From Candidatus Omnitrophota bacterium (GTDB lineage Bacteria; Omnitrophota; Koll11; Gygaellales; Profunditerraquicolaceae): a stretch of 16,822 bases of DNA. Position numbers and translations under genes: made by a program. Positions 14,871-16,822 of the stretch are shown piece after piece. The notes under the pieces were generated by a model, which saw only the letters and a program-made list of their open reading frames with translations, was not told the origin of the DNA and made no database searches. Numbering within the stretch: the first letter of the stretch is position 1; each line of letters starts with the position of its first letter. Location of the stretch: NCBI GenBank assembly GCA_028719045.1, contig JAQULD010000023.1, positions 1-16,822 of the forward strand, in the 5' to 3' direction.

Positions 14871-16286
14871 ATGGAAAAGGCTAAAGGGGTCTCCATTGCT
14901 TCTAAAGGTCTTAATTATAAGCTTACAATAGCTTTTTGCTTGATGTCGGTCCTTCCAGTGCTTGTTTTACTCTACCTGGTCGTCTATTACATCCTGCCTC
15001 AAACAGGTTTTAAACCGGATATAATATTATTTACCGCTATTACCATATTCATCGCGTTGATAGGATTCTTCCTGATCAAAGAGGTATTTGTCCGCGTTAT
15101 GTCCGTAAGCGCTGAGGCAAAGCTTATAGCCTCCGGAAATATAGGCGGACAGGCGGAAATGGGCCACGTGGATGAGGTCGGCGTATTAGGCCAAACTTTG
15201 AACCAGCTCACCCAGCATATCCGCAGCAATATGGAAGAATTAAAGAGCTACAGCCATAAAACCGAAGAGATAAATTTAAAGATCCAGGAGCACGTCCTGG
15301 TTTTTTCCAACCTCCTTCAGATAAGCTCCTTGATTTCACAGGCGGTAATCCTTGATGATGTATTGAGGCTTGCCACGGAAAAATCCCGCCTTCTGGCCCA
15401 TTCCGATATAGCTTACCTTCTTTTCAGGGAAGAGGGCGCGGATAGCTTTTACATGAGATGCGCGGATGCCGTCAATCCCGTATACCTTACAAAAATAAAA
15501 ATAGAATCGGAAGATTTCCTGTTTGGAAAAACGATCAAGAACGGGAAACCTTTGCTCATCGATAAAGATAACAGCTTGTCCGATAACGCGAACGAGCTTT
15601 TTTTAGAAAAATTCAAGGTAAAGAATACGCTGGCATTGCCCGTGTTCTTAAAAGACAGGATCATCGCGGTATTGGGCATAGGGAATTCAAAAGAAGAGTT
15701 CGCCTACAGTAAGGATGACGCCGAACTCCTGGATATCTTTACCAAGCAGATCGCTATCGCCGTGGAAAATAACAGGCTGGTCCGCAGGGTGGAAAAACTG
15801 GAAATAAAGGACACCCTTACCGGTTTATACAATAAAACTTATATCGTCGGCCGTCTCCAGGAAGAGATAAAAAGGGCAGTGGTCCGCCAGAGGCCTTGCG
15901 CGTTCATATTGTTTAACATCGACGATTTTCAAAAATTCCGCGACAAGGCGCAAGCCGTGGAAGTCGAAACAGTATTAAAGACGGTCGGCGCGCTGCTTAG
16001 GGATTCGGTCACCGAGATCGACCGTGTCGCCAGGTTCGGAGACAACGAATTTGCCGTGGTTTTACCGGAGAGGAACAAGCGCCAGGCGCACGAAATCGCG
16101 GAGCGCGTAAGAAAACTCGTGGAGATAAGTTTCACACAGGAACCGGATGAATCGCGCAGGCTTACCATAAGCGCTGGGGTGAGCGAAAATCCTCTGGACG
16201 GGATTACCGCGGAAGAGTTATTGTTAAAAGCCAAGCAGCTGCTCGATACCGCAAAAGCCCAGGGGAAGAACCGCAGCCTGGTTTAA
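14871..16286 (+). CDS. Membrane GAF sensor with degenerate GGDEF domain
   Basis: A 471-residue protein. Two hydrophobic segments (about 17-43 and 50-69) flank a very short external loop; a HAMP-like region and coiled coil follow (about 70-150), then a GAF domain (about 155-300) and a GGDEF-type domain (about 305-471, starting LEIKDTLTGLYNKTY). The GGDEF signature reads GDNEF (390-394): the second Gly is Asp and the metal-binding acidic residue is Asn. The usual N-D and G-H/G-D residues after the IDDF strand are replaced by FRDKAQAVEVE, and no RxxD inhibitory site is seen at the expected place. Cyclic-di-GMP synthesis is therefore doubtful; a nucleotide-sensing or scaffolding role is more likely. 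It has its own promoter and is followed 6 bases later by an MshEN-domain gene, suggesting a joint role in pilus or secretion control. Confidence 0.88.
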   Translation: MEKAKGVSIASKGLNYKLTIAFCLMSVLPVLVLLYLVVYYILPQTGFKPDIILFTAITIFIALIGFFLIKEVFVRVMSVSAEAKLIASGNIGGQAEMGHVDEVGVLGQTLNQLTQHIRSNMEELKSYSHKTEEINLKIQEHVLVFSNLLQISSLISQAVILDDVLRLATEKSRLLAHSDIAYLLFREEGADSFYMRCADAVNPVYLTKIKIESEDFLFGKTIKNGKPLLIDKDNSLSDNANELFLEKFKVKNTLALPVFLKDRIIAVLGIGNSKEEFAYSKDDAELLDIFTKQIAIAVENNRLVRRVEKLEIKDTLTGLYNKTYIVGRLQEEIKRAVVRQRPCAFILFNIDDFQKFRDKAQAVEVETVLKTVGALLRDSVTEIDRVARFGDNEFAVVLPERNKRQAHEIAERVRKLVEISFTQEPDESRRLTISAGVSENPLDGITAEELLLKAKQLLDTAKAQGKNRSLV

Positions 16287-16292
16287 AGGCAT

Positions 16293-16742
16293 ATGCAATT
16301 AAGAAGAATAATAAAAAAACAGTTAGGCGAAGTGCTTATTGAGCACGGGATCATTAATGAGCATAATCTGGAAAAGGCCCTTTCGGTCCAAAAGGAAAGA
16401 GGCGGCCTGATCGGAGAGATCCTTGTTGAACTGGGTTTTGCCAAGGAAGAGGATATCGCTCAGGCTTTAACGGTCCAATACGGATTTCCGTATTTGCCGC
16501 TGGCTAATTATGAAATAAGCGCGGATATCGTCAATGTGGTCCCCGCCCGCGTCGCCAAACAGTACCTGCTTATACCCATAGATAAGATCGGCAACAATTT
16601 AACCCTGGCTATGTCTAATCCTTTGAATGTCCAGGCCGTAGAGGATGTGGAATTACTGTCCGGATGCAATGTCCAATTGTTCGTCTCTACTTCATCAGAT
16701 ATCAAAAAAGCGATTGAGAAATATTATAAAGGCAAGGAATAA
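16293..16742 (+). CDS. Stand-alone MshEN (GspE/PilB N-terminal) domain protein
   Basis: A 149-residue protein made only of the N-terminal domain of type II secretion/type IV pilus ATPases. Two related repeats are visible: KQLGEVLIEHGIINEHNLEK (9-28), continuing to Gln33, and GLIGEILVELGFAKEEDIAQ (38-57). They are followed by the PYLPLANYEISADIVNVVPARVA part and the IPIDKIGNNLTLAMSNP strand typical of these N-domains. The ATPase domain, Walker motifs and tetracysteine are absent and the gene ends cleanly at TAA. MshEN domains of the MshE type bind cyclic di-GMP through such repeats; here the first motif has Gln10 where the usual Arg precedes LG, so binding is uncertain. The start ATG 16293 has AAAGG close upstream. 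It sits between a GGDEF-type sensor and a gene start that may encode the partner ATPase. Confidence 0.85.
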   Translation: MQLRRIIKKQLGEVLIEHGIINEHNLEKALSVQKERGGLIGEILVELGFAKEEDIAQALTVQYGFPYLPLANYEISADIVNVVPARVAKQYLLIPIDKIGNNLTLAMSNPLNVQAVEDVELLSGCNVQLFVSTSSDIKKAIEKYYKGKE

Positions 16743-16784
16743 ATCCCTTCGGCAAGAGACTGTTTTTTTCTTCATGGCTAAAAT

Positions 16785-16822
16785 ATGATTTCCCTAAAAG
16801 ACCGCCTCATAGATATACTTAT
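16785..16822 (+). CDS. Start of a further gene, cut by the window edge; possibly a PilB/GspE-type ATPase
   Basis: An ATG at 16785, 42 bases after the MshEN gene, opens a frame reading MISLKDRLIDIL to the edge. The short amphipathic opening resembles the first helix of PilB/GspE N-domains (compare the MshEN gene before it), and the position suggests a pilus or secretion ATPase, but twelve residues cannot prove this. No clear ribosome binding site is seen. Confidence 0.35.
   Translation, partial: MISLKDRLIDIL

Noticed and set aside
16741..16772. Rho-independent terminator at the T-run after the MshEN gene
   Set aside because: There are seven Ts at 16763-16769 but no stable inverted repeat upstream, only a 3-bp stem around CGGC.
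16774..16788. Five-codon reading frame ATG...TGA before the last gene
   Set aside because: Too short and without a ribosome binding site; it more likely overlaps the next start by chance.
1..16822. Mobile elements, CRISPR arrays, tRNA or rRNA genes
   Set aside because: No transposase-like protein, direct-repeat array, cloverleaf or rRNA-like segment was seen on reading through; the region looks like stable core chromosome.

Overview
This is a gene-dense bacterial chromosome segment. Every supported gene lies on the + strand. Gaps are short, many genes overlap by 1 to 28 bases, and nothing looks mobile: no transposase, integrase, CRISPR array, tRNA or rRNA is visible. Base composition looks even, near half G+C by eye. 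The mix points to a Gram-negative-type, possibly rod-shaped bacterium with lipoprotein maturation, a complete Rod (elongasome) operon and a type IV pilus or type II secretion module. The gene order and protein style are reminiscent of uncultured PVC-related lineages such as Candidatus Omnitrophota. That is an impression, not a measurement, and would need a ribosomal-protein or whole-protein search.

Region 1 (2-5417) is housekeeping: a 5'-truncated methylthioadenosine phosphorylase, isoleucyl-tRNA synthetase (split by a one-base frameshift just before its C-terminal zinc domain), a TraR/DksA-type zinc-finger protein, signal peptidase II (lspA) and an RluD-like pseudouridine synthase. These genes overlap or nearly abut and may be one transcript. 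A 22-base perfect palindrome covers the lspA stop codon.

Region 2 (5414-7674) starts with a candidate promoter. It holds an unrecognised membrane-anchored coiled-coil protein with a small C-terminal beta-rich domain, then aroA (EPSP synthase) directly abutting it.

Region 3 (7681-14762) starts with a strong sigma70-like extended -10 promoter. It carries mreB, mreC, mreD, mrdA (PBP2) and rodA, followed 20 bases later by a B12-binding-type radical SAM protein. MreB filaments, the MreC/MreD scaffold, the PBP2 transpeptidase and the RodA glycosyltransferase together build lateral cell-wall peptidoglycan. The radical SAM protein has no assigned role.

Region 4 (14763-16822) has its own near-consensus promoter. 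It holds a membrane GAF protein with a degenerate GGDEF domain, a stand-alone MshEN (GspE/PilB N-terminal) domain protein, and the first codons of another gene cut by the window edge. This looks like a signalling unit attached to a pilus or secretion ATPase, and it is the best candidate here for unusual biology. The other notable signals are heptanucleotide tandem repeats straddling three separate stop codons, the ileS frameshift, and the uncharacterised coiled-coil protein. I do not see clear evidence of an entirely new biological system.
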